The notes under the pieces are model-generated. The model saw only the letters and a program-made list of their open reading frames with translations. It searched no databases and was not told where the DNA came from. Positions 16,107 to 25,400 of a DNA stretch of 28,561 nt are shown here, one piece after another. Both the position numbers and the translations under genes were made by a program. The DNA comes from Candidatus Cloacimonadota bacterium (GTDB lineage Bacteria; Cloacimonadota; Cloacimonadia; Cloacimonadales; TCS61), in the NCBI GenBank assembly GCA_029932755.1, contig JAOZPK010000007.1:1386-29946 (forward strand), written 5' to 3'. The first letter of the stretch is position 1. Each line of letters starts with the position of its first letter.

Positions 16107-16136
16107 ATTATACTTGGCACATTCAATTATTGACAG
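16107..16136 (-). promoter_or_regulatory. Sigma-70-like promoter for the CapA-like gene
   Basis: On the minus strand a perfect TATAAT (16112-16107) follows CTGTCA (16136-16131) after 18 bases. Transcription would start near 16100, giving a leader of about 64 bases that contains the 22-bp palindrome and the AGGAG ribosome site. A second possibility is TTGTCA at 16096-16091 with a poorer AT-rich -10 box inside the palindrome. Confidence 0.4.
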
Positions 16137-16160
16137 AAATATTAATAATTAAAATATACC
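16114..16160 (+). promoter_or_regulatory. Candidate promoter region for the Lol-TamB operon
   Basis: Two weak options are visible on the plus strand: TTGGCA (16114-16119) with AATATT (16138-16143), or TTGACA (16130-16135) with TATACC (16155-16160). The second would start the transcript almost at the ATG. No Shine-Dalgarno sequence precedes the ATG at 16165, so a very short leader or leaderless transcript is possible. Confidence 0.25.
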
Positions 16161-16164
16161 ATTA

Positions 16165-17394
16165 ATGAATAAAATAGTATTATTTTTTTTAAAGAAATAT
16201 ATATTGTCTCCAAAAAGGGAGTGGTTGCGGTTTGACTCTGTTTTTATGGTCACTGGCATAATCATTTCCGTAGCTACTCTTACGGTAGCGTTATCAATAT
16301 TTGAAGGATATGAAACAGTACTGAAAAAAACTATTCTTGGAGTGAATTCACATATCTATGTTTTCAATGCTGGCGAAGGAAATCTTTCCAGCCAGAATGT
16401 TAAGCAAATAGAAAACGAACTGCAAAAGCATGATGGAGTAGAGAATACCTCTGCTCTTATTATTACTCAGGTAATGGCTGTAAATGGGAATAGAATAAAA
16501 GGTTCTATTGTTCGTGGGATAGACTGGGAACAGCAGGAACTTCCCAGTAAATACAAGAAATATGTATTGGAAGGTACTTGGAAACTTGATGCAGAAAATT
16601 CGGCAGTACTGGGCTACAAACTGGCTAATGAACTTAACCTGAAATTGGGGGATACCTTTAAGCTCATTAGTTCGTTAAACTCCAAGGTTACTCCAATGGG
16701 TTTAAAGCCGAAAGAAGAAACATTTACTCTAGTGGGTTTGTATAGATCTGGAATGTATGAATATGACAGTAAATTCATTTTTATAGATAGAAATGTAATG
16801 GCAGAATTCAATTCCATGGAAAATGAATTTACAATGGTAGAAGTTAAGATGAAACCGGATTGGATCGAGAGAGCTGACTATATTGCATATGTTTGGGAAC
16901 ATGAATTTGATTATCAATATCAGATATCTTCGTGGGTAGATTTTAACAGCAACTTATTTGCATTATTGAAAATGGAAAAGTGGGTGATATTTATTATTTT
17001 AAGTTTCCTAATACTTATAGCATCGTTTAATGTAGTAAGTTCCGTCTCTACATCTATAATAGAAAAACGTACAGAACTGGGAATACTAAAAGCATTTGGA
17101 GCTTCTGATAAAATTTTACGACAAGTATTTATTGGCAAGACATTGATCCTGGCAGTATTATCAGTTTCATTTGGCCAGATACTGGGGGTTCTACTAGCGA
17201 AATTCCTGAGCTGGCAGAAATTCTTTGTACTAAAAGGAGATGTCTATTTTCTGGAAGAAATAAATGTTCAGTTTGGTTATATCAGTTGGATTATAATTCT
17301 TGGTGTTTCAATGCTAATAGTATTTGCAGCATCATTGATCCCTCTAAAGAATATTTCGAAATTGAATATAACAAATATAATTAGGAAAGCATAA
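16165..17394 (+). CDS. lolC: LolC/LolE-family lipoprotein-releasing ABC transporter permease
   Basis: A 409-residue inner-membrane permease with the LolC/E and FtsX layout: TM1 at about 24-46, a large periplasmic MacB_PCD-like domain (about 48-265), then three TM segments (about 273-296, 322-346 and 372-394). The cytoplasmic coupling region KRTELGILKAFGASDKIL (301-318) is the typical contact to the ATPase. It would work with the LolD ATPase encoded 22 bp downstream to release outer-membrane lipoproteins. Only one permease gene is present, so a homodimeric LolF-like arrangement is likely instead of LolC plus LolE; the symbol is therefore approximate. No ribosome site is evident before the ATG. 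First gene of a three-gene operon. Confidence 0.87.
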   Translation: MNKIVLFFLKKYILSPKREWLRFDSVFMVTGIIISVATLTVALSIFEGYETVLKKTILGVNSHIYVFNAGEGNLSSQNVKQIENELQKHDGVENTSALIITQVMAVNGNRIKGSIVRGIDWEQQELPSKYKKYVLEGTWKLDAENSAVLGYKLANELNLKLGDTFKLISSLNSKVTPMGLKPKEETFTLVGLYRSGMYEYDSKFIFIDRNVMAEFNSMENEFTMVEVKMKPDWIERADYIAYVWEHEFDYQYQISSWVDFNSNLFALLKMEKWVIFIILSFLILIASFNVVSSVSTSIIEKRTELGILKAFGASDKILRQVFIGKTLILAVLSVSFGQILGVLLAKFLSWQKFFVLKGDVYFLEEINVQFGYISWIIILGVSMLIVFAASLIPLKNISKLNITNIIRKA

Positions 17395-17416
17395 TGCTGA
17401 TGCAGGGAGATTAGAT

Positions 17417-18094
17417 TTGAGTTTAATAAGAGTTGAAAAATTAAAGAAAAGTTATAACGAAGCATCGGGTAAGTTGGAAGTCTTAAGAGGAGTAGATCTG
17501 GAAATCCAGCAGGGTGAGATGATAGCGATTACAGGAGAATCCGGCAGTGGGAAAAGTACACTTCTTCATATGATGGGAATGCTGGATAGTTATGACTCCG
17601 GTAATATTTATTATTCTGGTAAACAGATAAATCCGAAAGATAAAGATCTAAATGAATTCAGGAATAAGCGAATTGGATTTGTTTTTCAATCTCATTATCT
17701 TTTAGAAGATTTCACAGCCGAAGAAAATGTAGCAATGCCGAAATTTCTGGCTACAAAAGATTTTAAAAAAAGTGTTTTAGATTCCAGAAAATTATTAAAA
17801 GCACTTGATCTTGATGACAGGCGTAGCCATTATCCTAACCAATTAAGTGGTGGGGAACAACAAAGAGTGGCGGTTGCACGATCACTGATAAATTCTCCCG
17901 AAATCATTTTTGCCGATGAACCAACCGGGAATCTGGATTCAAAGCATAGTGATGAATTAATTAATATGCTGATGGATCTGAATAAGAAATACGGGCAAAC
18001 TCTTGTAATAGCAACACATAATAAAGAAATAGCCGGCAGGATGGATAGATGTTTTATTCTGGAAAATGGAATTTTAAAAGAAATACCAAAATAA
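17417..18094 (+). CDS. lolD: LolD-type lipoprotein-releasing ABC transporter ATPase
   Basis: A 225-residue ABC ATPase with Walker A GESGSGKST (40-48), Q-loop Gln91, signature LSGGEQQR (143-150), Walker B IIFADEP (163-169) and switch His201 (IATHN). Length and motifs fit the LolD/MacB/FtsE class, and the adjacent LolC/E permease identifies the partner. It would energise lipoprotein extraction from the inner membrane. The start is TTG, supported by AGGGAGA six bases upstream; no ATG or GTG gives full coverage of the N-terminal strand. A six-codon frame (17394-17414) begins by overlapping the permease stop codon and ends just before this start, and may carry ribosomes across the gap. Confidence 0.93.
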   Translation: MSLIRVEKLKKSYNEASGKLEVLRGVDLEIQQGEMIAITGESGSGKSTLLHMMGMLDSYDSGNIYYSGKQINPKDKDLNEFRNKRIGFVFQSHYLLEDFTAEENVAMPKFLATKDFKKSVLDSRKLLKALDLDDRRSHYPNQLSGGEQQRVAVARSLINSPEIIFADEPTGNLDSKHSDELINMLMDLNKKYGQTLVIATHNKEIAGRMDRCFILENGILKEIPK

Positions 18095-18108
18095 GATATT
18101 AATTTTAA

Positions 18109-21100
18109 ATGAAAAAGAAAACCTGGTTGCTTATCATCGTAATAATTGTTTTTATTATCAATATTACTTTCTTTGTATTGGTGAGATTGGCAAAAGTAGA
18201 TAAGATGGTTCAAACCAGGATATCTGATCAACTCTCTGAGGCGTTAAATGCAGAGATTAAGTTGGAAGAATTTACCTTTAATGATAAACAGGCGAATATT
18301 TCTGGAATCGAAATTAATAGTCCTGGTAAATTTAACTTGAAGGTAAGCCAGTTATATGTTGAGTATGACCTGCTAAAGCTTATATTTTCTAAATTCAAAA
18401 ATCTGAAAGCTATAACACATATTAAAATTTACGATCCTGTATTTACAATAAAAATTGTTACCGAAGGAAACGAAAGAGAAAAAAGAGAATTTGTTATTCC
18501 TGATATTACAGAATATTTTAAAATGCTTGATATTTACAATGGGACAGCGGATATAGAGTTTGAAAATGAATTTATAAAAATTGAAAATAGCTGGCAGAAG
18601 ATAGATCTCTCAATTAAGAATAGTAAAAGCTCTGATATTACACTTTCAGCTATTTCTGGCGAAAGATCTGCTTTGCAAGTTTTTTGCATTTTAAATGATG
18701 GTGTAGTCAAGAGAGCTGATCTGAAATTGAATGATCTCAAATTATCAAAATTTGAAATATCAAAATTGAATTCTTTAGGATTCCTACTCGAAGCTGATTT
18801 GACCTATTCTGATGAGAATCTTAAATATACAGCCAAAATAAAAAATATAGATGCAGAACTTGCTACGAGAAAAGCATCAGTCGATTCCATATTTATTTCA
18901 GGTAACAGTGAACGAACATTTATTACACTTCATGACTCATATTTGGATGGCAACAGGATTGATGGGAAGGCTGTCATAAATGATGTTCTTTCGGATAATA
19001 GAACGATAAAATCTGAAATTACAACTTCCAATGTTCCACTACAGAAATATATTAAACAAGTAAGCGGAAATGTAAATGCAAAAATTGATATTTCCGGCAA
19101 GATAACCAATCCTCTCATTACTGTTGAAGTTACATCCGAGAAACTTGTTGCTGCACAGCAAGAACTGAGTGATATAAATATTCAAGCAATAATGAGAGAT
19201 GATAATATAGAATTGCAATTAAATAATTCTATTTGGGAAAATAATCTGTTGATTGGCGGGGGATATTATAAAATTGGACAAGATCTTCATCTTGATCTTT
19301 ATTCTCAAAATATGCATTGGAAAAAAGATGATTTGCAATTCTCAGGTGATCTATCAACAATAATTAATTATCAGGATGCCATTGATATTTTTATAGAACT
19401 TGAGAAAATCCAGATTCAATCAAGCTCAATATCATTTGAAGATTTGGCTCTAAAAGCAAACCTTATTAATAATGATTTTACTGTAGATCTAACACATCAT
19501 TCAAATGATATTGGATTTTCTTGTTTTGGGAATATCAGAAATCAAGAGTTAAAAGCAAAGTTAAAACTTCGCGGATTGGATTTGAATAATGCTTTAAATG
19601 GAACTTCTCTTCCAATTCTTACCGGAGATATTGAGATTGAAGCGAACAAATACAGCATTGTAGCAAACTCCAATATTATGGTGTACGATAGAGATTATGG
19701 TAAACTGGGAGGAAGACTTAGGACAGATATTGTACTGGATCTCTCTAATAACCATTCACTAATAAATTTACGATCTTATAATGCCAGATATAATTATGAA
19801 CCTATAAAAATAGATCTTTTAGCAGAAGGTTCGCTAGATAGTCTTCATATTAAACATTTCCAATTGAATAAGATCATTGATATAAAGGGTTGGATAAAAC
19901 GGTCACCAAGATTTATATACGAATTATCTTTGCATGGAGGAAACCTTAAGGTTAAAGAAATTTCCGAATATTTTGTAGATTATGATACTTCCCAGCGATT
20001 AGGTGGAGATCTTAATATTGATATAAGTATCGATAATTTGAAAGAAGGGAATGTAAATGGTCAGATCACTCTTGATGACCTTAAAATAGGTGACATGAAT
20101 GAACTTGATGCTACATTAAACTTTTTTGGAAACAGCTCTATGATAAGCTTACGGGAAGGATCAATAAAAGCAAACAAGCATAAAATTATTGGTATAGAAG
20201 GTGCATTGATCTTAAAACCGGATATTATTGTTACAGCAAGCGGCATTATTGATTCCCTCCAATTAGCCGATATTCTTCCCCAAGAAAATTTGAATGGAAT
20301 TATTAAGGGTGGAATCGAATTCTCCAGATCTAACAACAAAAATGAGCTTCAATTAGATATCGAAGTTACAGATTTTAAATTCAATAGATTCAAAGCTGAT
20401 CTTTTAAAGTTTGATATACTACAGAAAGATTGTTTACTTTATATAAACGATATCAGTGGTTTTAGAGAGGGTGAATTTAATTTAAGATCTAACGGTGCAA
20501 TTGGTTACAATGTGCTTAACAGTAAAGCATTCTCGGATACTAATAATATTTCTATCAGATTTGAGGGTGATCTGCTTAATATGTTATCTGATCAGACAAG
20601 AGCAATTACTAATGCCGGTTCAAATTCTGAGTTTGAATTTGTAGTTGGAACAAGAGAAGGTAAAATATTTATTGAACAGGGAAATTTTTCTCTTACCCAA
20701 GGATATTTAAAAATTAAAGGTCAACCGGAAGATATTGATAAGATCACCATTGTATTTAAAATCACAGATAATATCTTTGCGATCGAAAAATTTAAATTTC
20801 GTATGGGTGAAGGAAAGTGTTACTTTTCTAACTTAATAAATAATAATAATGATGATTTTATTTTGGGTACACTTAATCTGGGGAAAATATTAATCAAAAC
20901 TAATAATGTTGGGATTCTTGTTAATATGCCAGGATACATTCCCCAAAATAATGTAGCAAAATTAGTTATTAAGGGAAGAGATAGCGAATATTTCGAAGTA
21001 AAAGGTCCATTTGAAGATATCAAGATGATCGGTGACTTGAATGTATCAAATGGCGGTGCAATCTTCCCACCTAATACAGAAAATCTATTGAAACTTTTTA

Positions 21101-22053
21101 ATACAGTTCGGGAAAAAAAGGAAGATGAAAGTGTAATCTTGCCACTTAGTTTTGATCTTATGATTAACATCGGTGAGAATGTTAAATATGTAACATATCC
21201 GGTAGACATTAAACTAAATCCGGGTGGATATTTGAACTTAGTATATGAAAATGAAAAATTCACGATCCCTGATGCATTGTTTATAGCGGATGAAGGTTCA
21301 GTGGATATTTTTGGTACGAAAATGAAATTGGACTATATGCAGATACAGCTTAGCAGATTTACAAAAGGTGCAAATATCTCCGGAACATTCTATAAAAAAA
21401 CTGCTGACGGTTCAATGATCACATTGAATATTTATAACGAAGTTGCCGGTGATGATGAGATTGGAACCTTAAAATTTTCACTTAATAGCGATAATCCAAA
21501 CGACAGGATAACAGATATATTATCTAAACTAAGATATAATAGATCTATGGAAGATATATCACCTGATCAGAAAAAAACACTTTTGCAAGATGAAGTTATT
21601 CAAATTGCCGGAATGGGATTAGAGAGTGCAGTAATGGATCCCCTGTTGTCACCTGTAGAAAATTGGATCAGGAAAAGTTTAAGATTAGATTATTTTCACC
21701 TTCAAACAGACCTTGTTCAAAATCTTTTTGCCAGTTATTCCTCTGAAGAAAAATCTGAATATGAAGTTTATGATGAACCCAATGAAATTGCAAAATTTTC
21801 ATCTGAATTATTTTTGAATAATTTGTCTATAAGCATGGGAAGATATCTAAGTCGTGATCTATTTCTTGATTATGAAACACGAGTAGAAAGGTCACAGGAT
21901 GTAGCCTTAGCTTCTGAAATGGGTGTCTTTCATGAATTTTCATTAAGGTATCAATTACCATTCAAGTTCAGGATTTTATATAAATATAAAATATTACCTT
22001 TTACGGAAGAAAATTCGCAAGAGATAATACTGGAAAGATCGTTTAGATTTTAA
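18109..22053 (+). CDS. tamB: TamB-like translocation and assembly module protein
   Basis: A 1314-residue protein anchored by one N-terminal membrane segment (about 5-26), followed by a very long beta-rich repeat region as in AsmA/TamB proteins and a C-terminal DUF490/TamB domain. The last part contains the characteristic GRYLSRDLFLDYETRV strand, and the chain ends in RSFRF with a terminal Phe. E. coli TamB is of similar length. TamB-family proteins span the periplasm and support outer-membrane protein insertion or lipid transport. The gene starts 14 bp after lolD, so it is almost certainly co-transcribed with the Lol genes. No TamA/BamA barrel gene is in the window. No clear Shine-Dalgarno sequence is seen before the ATG. 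Confidence 0.85.
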   Translation: MKKKTWLLIIVIIVFIINITFFVLVRLAKVDKMVQTRISDQLSEALNAEIKLEEFTFNDKQANISGIEINSPGKFNLKVSQLYVEYDLLKLIFSKFKNLKAITHIKIYDPVFTIKIVTEGNEREKREFVIPDITEYFKMLDIYNGTADIEFENEFIKIENSWQKIDLSIKNSKSSDITLSAISGERSALQVFCILNDGVVKRADLKLNDLKLSKFEISKLNSLGFLLEADLTYSDENLKYTAKIKNIDAELATRKASVDSIFISGNSERTFITLHDSYLDGNRIDGKAVINDVLSDNRTIKSEITTSNVPLQKYIKQVSGNVNAKIDISGKITNPLITVEVTSEKLVAAQQELSDINIQAIMRDDNIELQLNNSIWENNLLIGGGYYKIGQDLHLDLYSQNMHWKKDDLQFSGDLSTIINYQDAIDIFIELEKIQIQSSSISFEDLALKANLINNDFTVDLTHHSNDIGFSCFGNIRNQELKAKLKLRGLDLNNALNGTSLPILTGDIEIEANKYSIVANSNIMVYDRDYGKLGGRLRTDIVLDLSNNHSLINLRSYNARYNYEPIKIDLLAEGSLDSLHIKHFQLNKIIDIKGWIKRSPRFIYELSLHGGNLKVKEISEYFVDYDTSQRLGGDLNIDISIDNLKEGNVNGQITLDDLKIGDMNELDATLNFFGNSSMISLREGSIKANKHKIIGIEGALILKPDIIVTASGIIDSLQLADILPQENLNGIIKGGIEFSRSNNKNELQLDIEVTDFKFNRFKADLLKFDILQKDCLLYINDISGFREGEFNLRSNGAIGYNVLNSKAFSDTNNISIRFEGDLLNMLSDQTRAITNAGSNSEFEFVVGTREGKIFIEQGNFSLTQGYLKIKGQPEDIDKITIVFKITDNIFAIEKFKFRMGEGKCYFSNLINNNNDDFILGTLNLGKILIKTNNVGILVNMPGYIPQNNVAKLVIKGRDSEYFEVKGPFEDIKMIGDLNVSNGGAIFPPNTENLLKLFNTVREKKEDESVILPLSFDLMINIGENVKYVTYPVDIKLNPGGYLNLVYENEKFTIPDALFIADEGSVDIFGTKMKLDYMQIQLSRFTKGANISGTFYKKTADGSMITLNIYNEVAGDDEIGTLKFSLNSDNPNDRITDILSKLRYNRSMEDISPDQKKTLLQDEVIQIAGMGLESAVMDPLLSPVENWIRKSLRLDYFHLQTDLVQNLFASYSSEEKSEYEVYDEPNEIAKFSSELFLNNLSISMGRYLSRDLFLDYETRVERSQDVALASEMGVFHEFSLRYQLPFKFRILYKYKILPFTEENSQEIILERSFRF

Positions 22054-22066
22054 AAAATGTTTTCCA

Positions 22067-22094
22067 GAGCTAAAGCATGAGGTAACTTAAGCTC
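22067..22094. terminator. Hairpin between convergent tamB and receiver genes
   Basis: GAGCTAAAG (22067-22075) pairs with CTTAAGCTC (22086-22094) apart from one A-A mismatch, with a 10-base loop. It lies between the convergent stop codons at 22053 and 22118, where a bidirectional terminator would be expected. A T run follows only in the minus direction, and at some distance. Confidence 0.35.
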
Positions 22095-22117
22095 GAAACT
22101 ACTTCCAATTCATAAAC

Positions 22118-22486
22118 TTATTTAAATACAGATTCAATTATAGGCGTTACATCATAGACTTCAATCGGTTTTTCAAGATAAGCTACCGGATTGATATCCT
22201 GAGCTTTCTTATGTATATTTGTATCATTGAAACCGGTCATGAAAATAATTGGAATATCCTTAAGAGCAACGATTTGTCTGGCTGCTTCTATACCATCCAT
22301 CTTACCGGAAAGATGGATATCCATTAATATTATATCTGGCTTCTCTTCTTTTGCAATCTCTATTGCTTCTTCTCCTTCAGCAACAAAATTACACACTTCG
22401 TAACCATGTAATTCAAGTTCCATCTTTAAACATTGCACTATTATTGCTTCATCTTCCGCGATCAGGATCTTAATTTTCTTTGTCAT
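22118..22486 (-). CDS. CheY-like single-domain response regulator
   Basis: A 122-residue receiver domain with no output domain. The acidic pair Glu11/Asp12, phosphoacceptor Asp56 (ILMDIHL), Thr84 and Lys106 (LEKP) are all present, so it should be phosphorylated normally. It starts 2 bp after the stop codon of the HisKA_2 sensor kinase, and its ribosome site (GAGAGA) lies inside the end of that gene, so translation is coupled. The kinase is its obvious phosphodonor. With no DNA-binding domain it must act by protein contact or pass the phosphoryl group onward. Confidence 0.95.
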   Translation of the reverse strand: MTKKIKILIAEDEAIIVQCLKMELELHGYEVCNFVAEGEEAIEIAKEEKPDIILMDIHLSGKMDGIEAARQIVALKDIPIIFMTGFNDTNIHKKAQDINPVAYLEKPIEVYDVTPIIESVFK

Positions 22487-22488
22487 AA

Positions 22489-25400
22489 TTATACTCTCTC
22501 ATGATGCAGATTATCTTTTAGTTCGATATCCCACTTTAAACCTTTATCAGATTTATAAGTTATTTCACCTTTCAACTGATATTCAATAAGATTAAATACT
22601 GTTTGAAGTCCCATTGTGTTTACATTTTCCAGTTTAATGTCTTTTGGAATTCCCACACCATTATCACTTAGATGAATATTTATGGTATTATCGTTATCTT
22701 TGTATAATCGAATTGTAATCTCATCTTCATCATTATTTGGGAAGGCATGCTTGAATACATTAGATATAAGTTCATTTAGAACCAAGCCTAAGGGTACTGC
22801 AAAATCAATTAATACAAGTATATCTTCCAAATCTAAGTTCAATGATACTTTTTCTGAGCGAATTCCAAAGCTTATCATAAGTAGTTTAATAAGATCAGTA
22901 ATGTATTCTTTTAGATTAATATGAGAAAGATCTTTTGCCTGATATAGTTTTTGATGAACCAGAGACATCGCTTTTATCTTGTTTATTACTTCATCAAATG
23001 ATTCGTGTACAATCTCGATACCAGTATTACCAGATAGTGACTTGTTTTCTATACTCCTGGACTGCATCCGTAGCATCGAAGAGATAATCTGCATATTATT
23101 TTTGGTGCGATGATATAGTTCTCTTAACAGTGTATCCTTTTCATTTAGATTTCTCTTAATCCTCTCATCTGTCTGCTTTCTATCAATTGCCAGAGCAATC
23201 TCTTCTGAAACAAATGTAAGAATTTCCAGATCATCTTTCGTATAAAGATCGGGATTATCATAACTCTGAACTGCAATAACACCCATTACCTTGTTCCCAA
23301 TTTTCAAGGGAACACCCAGCCAACTCAATGATGGAGTTCCAACAATTTCAACTTCACCTTGTTTGGCTAACTTATCTAGAAATTTCCTGTTAGCAAATAA
23401 TGGCTTTCCTGTTTTGATAATGTAATTTGTAAGAGTTTTTCCAGCGGGAAATGATTCATAATCGTCTTTTTTATCAACATCATAAGGAAGAGAAATCATA
23501 TCAGATTCTTCATCATATAAAGCAATATAAAAATTTGTAGTGTCCAATACATTTCCCAGATGTTCTCTTATTTTAATGTAGAGTTCGTGTAAATTATCAA
23601 CTGTGATCAGAGCATTGGAAATATTATACAAAGTGTTTTGTTTGATCTCAGCCTTTTTTCTATCACTTATATCTGAAGTTAGAATGACCACTCTTTCTAC
23701 TTCATTATTTTCTCCCATAATAGCATAGAAACTTTGCATGATCCATTCGGATCTTTTCTTTTTGCCAGGTTTTAGTTTCATTTCAGGAAGAACGTATGAT
23801 CCACCATTTTCATAGATTTCTTTTATCTGTGTTTGATATTTACCCAAGTAGCTATCTTTTTCATTCATTTCCAATTCGGTGCGTTTGATCATATACGATT
23901 CTACTTGTTCATCAGTAATATCCCAAATATTCTTCCAAGCTTCATTATAGAGAATGAGCGTACCAAATTTATCACGTACAGAAATGCCAAGAGGTGAATC
24001 TTTAATGACGGCGGAAGAAAGATTTTCAGCTTGTTTACGTTCAAAGATCTCTAATTTTAAGTTCTTTGTTGTTTCATTTAGATCATTTAAAACAATTGTA
24101 GTAGCAATTCTTTGTTTTTCACTTTTCACAAATTGCTTTTCCAGTTCTACGGATTTATTTTTATTTTCTTCTTCCACTTTTTTACGTTCAGTGATGTCCT
24201 CTGCTGAACTGAGGACACCAATTATCTTACCATCAGCATCTTTTAATTCAACATTATTCCAAGCTAATAATTTTTCTTCTCCGGATTTTGTGAGAATTTC
24301 ATTTTCTTGATATCCAAACGATTCCTTACCACCTGAAAATACTTTCATTGCAAAATCTCTCATGTTTTCTCGTAAACGTAGGGGAAGAAAATTATCGTAA
24401 TAATCTTTCCCTATGATTTCTTCTTTAGTATATCCCAAAATTTCACAACCTTTTGGATTGATAAGAGTAACTATTCCAGACGAATTAACGCTTATAAGCA
24501 TCACAGCGGTAATGTTTAAATATTGTTGTGCCTTATCTCGTTCTTCAATTAACATTTTATTTATTTTCTTGCGCTCGGTGATGTCGGTTGTTGTAAAAGT
24601 AATTCCTTTGGATAGATCATCAAGATCAAGAGGTGTGGAACTTAGTAAGATTTCAATTATGCTTCCATCTTTTCGCAGAAATTTAGTTTCTATTGTGCCG
24701 GTGCCATATTTCTGAATTTGCTTGTATTTATATTTGACAACCCTGTTATATTCCTCTTTACTTGGGTATACTATTTGGGCGTTTTTACCAATTAATTCCT
24801 CAGCAGAATACCCTGTCATTTCAATAAATCTCTGATTCACAAATTTGATATTCCTATTTACCACAACGCCTATTCCAGTTGGTGCTGCTCGGAAAATACT
24901 CGACAACCTATTCTCACTCTCATGCAATAAATTTTCTGTTTTTTTATGATTATTTATCTCCTCATTAAGTTTGTCAATCGAGATCATAGAATCTTTGAGA
25001 TTCTTTGCCATCTTGTTGAATGATTCAGCAAGAAGTCCAATTTCATCTTTTCGTCTAATTGTAATATTAGAATCGAAATTACCAGTAGCTATGTGATCTG
25101 TCAGTTCAATTATTTCTTTTATCGGCTTAGCTGCTCTATTCCCCAAGATATATGAAATAATAGCTAATACAATTGATAGCAACAATCCAATGAATAATAA
25201 ATTTGATAAAATTGATTGAAGAGGTTTTACTAAAATCGAAATTGGACGATAGCACAATAATTCCCATGATTCTCTGGTATTTCCTTTTGTATGGTCAATA
25301 GATTCAAAGTTCCCACCAAAATCATATCCCTCATAACCAGATGTTATTTCAATTTCAGATATACCGATCACCCTTTTATCGTTTTGTTCTAGGCAAATAT

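Noticed and set aside
16090..16114. TTGACA with TATACT as the Lol operon promoter
   Set aside because: The spacing is only 13 bases, too short for a sigma-70 promoter.
17394..17414. Six-codon frame overlapping the lolC stop codon
   Set aside because: Too short to call as a gene; it may only help ribosomes reach the TTG start of lolD.
20820..21263. 147-codon minus-strand reading frame inside tamB
   Set aside because: It lies fully within the tamB coding sequence and has no domain signal or ribosome site.
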